Source of the DNA: Gaeumannomyces sp. JS-464
Taxonomy: Eukaryota > Ascomycota > Sordariomycetes > Magnaporthales > Magnaporthaceae
DNA: 64,000 bases
Direction of reading: 5' to 3'
Assembly: GCA_002197995.1 (NCBI GenBank)
Contig: NGZR01000006.1
Coordinates: forward strand, 62,001 to 126,000
The notes under the pieces are model-generated. The model was not told the DNA's origin, searched no databases, and saw only the letters and a list, made by a program, of their open reading frames with translations. Shown here one piece after another: positions 62,344-64,000 of this stretch (its first letter is position 1; each line of letters starts with the position of its first letter). The position numbers and the translations under genes are program-made.

Positions 62344-64000
62344 TGTCGCATTCCCTTCTCTAGATGTAGCTAGAATGCGTGGGCACCTATATACCAAGAT
62401 ATAAGGCTCTGCCCTTACCCCCCTCCTTGTCCCCGCCCTCCACGCTCTCCTTGTCCTTCACTGTTACCCTTGCTGCCAGAGCCCGTGGCGTTGTATTCCT
62501 CCAACCTCTTCCCGCCACCTTATCAGCTACATATCGTCCCTTCTAGGTTGCGCTTGGCTTCCTCGGTCTGGTTCCTGAATAACGCTAAGCAGGTGGGCTG
62601 TAGCTATCAGACCACTTGCAATCCGAGCGACCGCAGTCCGCAGCCTTGTAGACGCGCTGGGACCCGTCCCTTCGGTAGGCCGTGCGAAAGTCACACATCT
62701 TCACAATATTGTTAGATGGACGCCTGGTTATACCAAGAGAAAAAGAAGACGCTACATACCTCGGGCTTATTTAAGGTAGGGCTAGTCGTGTGCAGTCGGG
62801 TATCAGCTCGAGTTTGATATCAAGAAGAAAAAATACGCCCGGTTTTCAGGAGAAATGGATGCTCAGAGTGAGGTGTAGGTTTCTTACCGAGTTCACGAGA
62901 CAGCCCCTGGCGGTGGGCATCGTTTTTATACTCATATTTCTCCCTTCCGTCGTTTCGCCCTCTCCTCATCGCCGGTGAGCCTGGTGCTTGAAGTTTCATC
63001 GGTTCTGATCTCCTTCCAGTCTTTTCCCTGGCTCGCAAATATTCTCTCGGTCAGGGGCGCTTGAAAGATGTACGCAAAAATCCAAGTTAGCACTGACGCA
63101 CGCCTGTCCTGCTACCAACAGCGCTAGCACCCACAGGTCTAGACCACATCACTCCATCATCATGGCCTCAATGACGTGAGCGGCCTCGATGGAGAATTCT
63201 TCATTTTATTGTCCCAAGCAGCTCGCCTGGGCTTCACCGAGGGTCTGGGGACACAGAATAGCCGCTCGAGTACAAATAATGTGTGAACGTTTTTGGGCAC
63301 CCCGTCAGGGGCTACCTATAATCACCAAATATCTACAGATATTGGCGCTCAGCCTACTGCTCACTGCCTTCTTTGCACCTTGGTCCCTCCAACTTGAAAT
63401 TATCATCCTCCTTGAACTCGGGTGGATGCGCCTCCTCCCTCCTCGACCGCCGCGGCGGCGGTTAGCTATGAGTCGAAAACTAGACCTAGGCAGAGCCCAA
63501 CAGGTAAAAGAGGCCGCTAGCCAGGCCTTTCACACACTTTAACCAATGTCCACAGCGCAGCATGGTCAGGACCCCGGCCGGCGGCCATGTTAGTGAGGAC
63601 AGGCGCCAGTTAGTCGCTCACTCTGAGTGGTCTGGCATCCAATGTCACGCATTCTGGAGAACTTGCACAGTCGCGCCTTGCATCTTCCCAATCCATCACT
63701 TCGGGGAGAAAACCTAAGAGGTTCATTCGAGTTGGTTGATGAGGTTGGAGAAGGAGCCCCATTTCTGGTTTGAAATCAGGGCCGTTCTACTAATTTTTCG
63801 GGGGGCCGCAGTAGCCAAATTCGCTGATTTCAATATATGGCCCTCTCTCTGGGCCTCTCTCTGGCCGTTTGTCTGTCCTGGAAGCACCTATAATGAAAAT
63901 TACCATGCTTTTTGGTGCTATGTCTCGTTCTTTGGCTACCGAAACCCCCGGAAGGCGGTGGCGAAGCGGGTGCGGAGCGTTTACTTCATTTAGGTACTTT
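62344..64000. other. Intergenic, no gene seen to window end
   Basis: Short ORFs on both strands without motifs. Any gene downstream would start beyond the window. Confidence 0.55.

Noticed and set aside
1..64000. tRNA, rRNA, CRISPR or transposon bodies
   Set aside because: No cloverleaf boxes, direct-repeat arrays, transposase or reverse-transcriptase motifs were seen by eye; a tRNAscan or repeat-masking run could still find a short one.

Overview
This window looks like chromosomal DNA of a filamentous ascomycete, most likely a Sordariomycete. The evidence is short GT-AG introns of about 57-150 bp (a few reach 200-320 bp), CTAAC/CTGAC branch sites, GC-rich third codon positions, and fungus-specific families (AIM11, DUF7704, NACHT-DUF7791 and NACHT-WD40 NLR-like proteins, transmembrane RGS, Dld-type lactate dehydrogenase). 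The genus cannot be fixed from sequence reading alone.

Layout. 0-6 kb: the 3' part of a cytochrome P450, then a NACHT/DUF7791 NLR-like gene, both with several small lesions. 7-22 kb: a secretable DUF1348/NTF2-like protein, a transmembrane RGS (Rax1-like) protein, pantothenate kinase, an unknown basic protein, AIM11, an unknown two-exon gene, and a prolyl-4-hydroxylase-like Fe(II)/2-oxoglutarate oxygenase. 22-30 kb: a very large cellular RNA-dependent RNA polymerase of RNA silencing and a mitochondrial D-lactate dehydrogenase. 30-35.3 kb: a gene-poor stretch. 35.3-41.3 kb: ribosomal protein eS4, a double-SANT telobox-type DNA-binding protein, and a DUF7704 membrane protein. 42.6-54 kb: an accessory-looking block with a coiled-coil/TPR protein, an F-box-like/ankyrin gene, and a SesA-like effector ORF followed at once by a NACHT-WD40 NLR. 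55-57.4 kb: a tail-to-tail pair, a PUA/ASCH-like protein and a class I lysyl-tRNA-synthetase-like protein. 59.4-62.3 kb: a decayed SRPK-like kinase and an intact atypical kinase.

Several genes concern self/non-self recognition and genome defence: two NLR-like genes, a SesA-like ORF with an amyloid-like tail, and an RdRP. I see no sign that they form one operon-like system. The housekeeping genes (PanK, eS4, AIM11, SANT protein, LysRS-like protein) read through cleanly.

The strongest global signal is that about a dozen coding regions carry isolated one-base frameshifts, most of them explained by gain or loss of one base in a short mononucleotide run. Correcting each by one base gives total coding lengths divisible by three in every gene I could check. 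This could be draft-assembly error or real decay. Three in-frame TGA codons and one TGG-to-TAG change are a separate class. The TAG in the kinase is either decay or a candidate A-to-I mRNA editing site.
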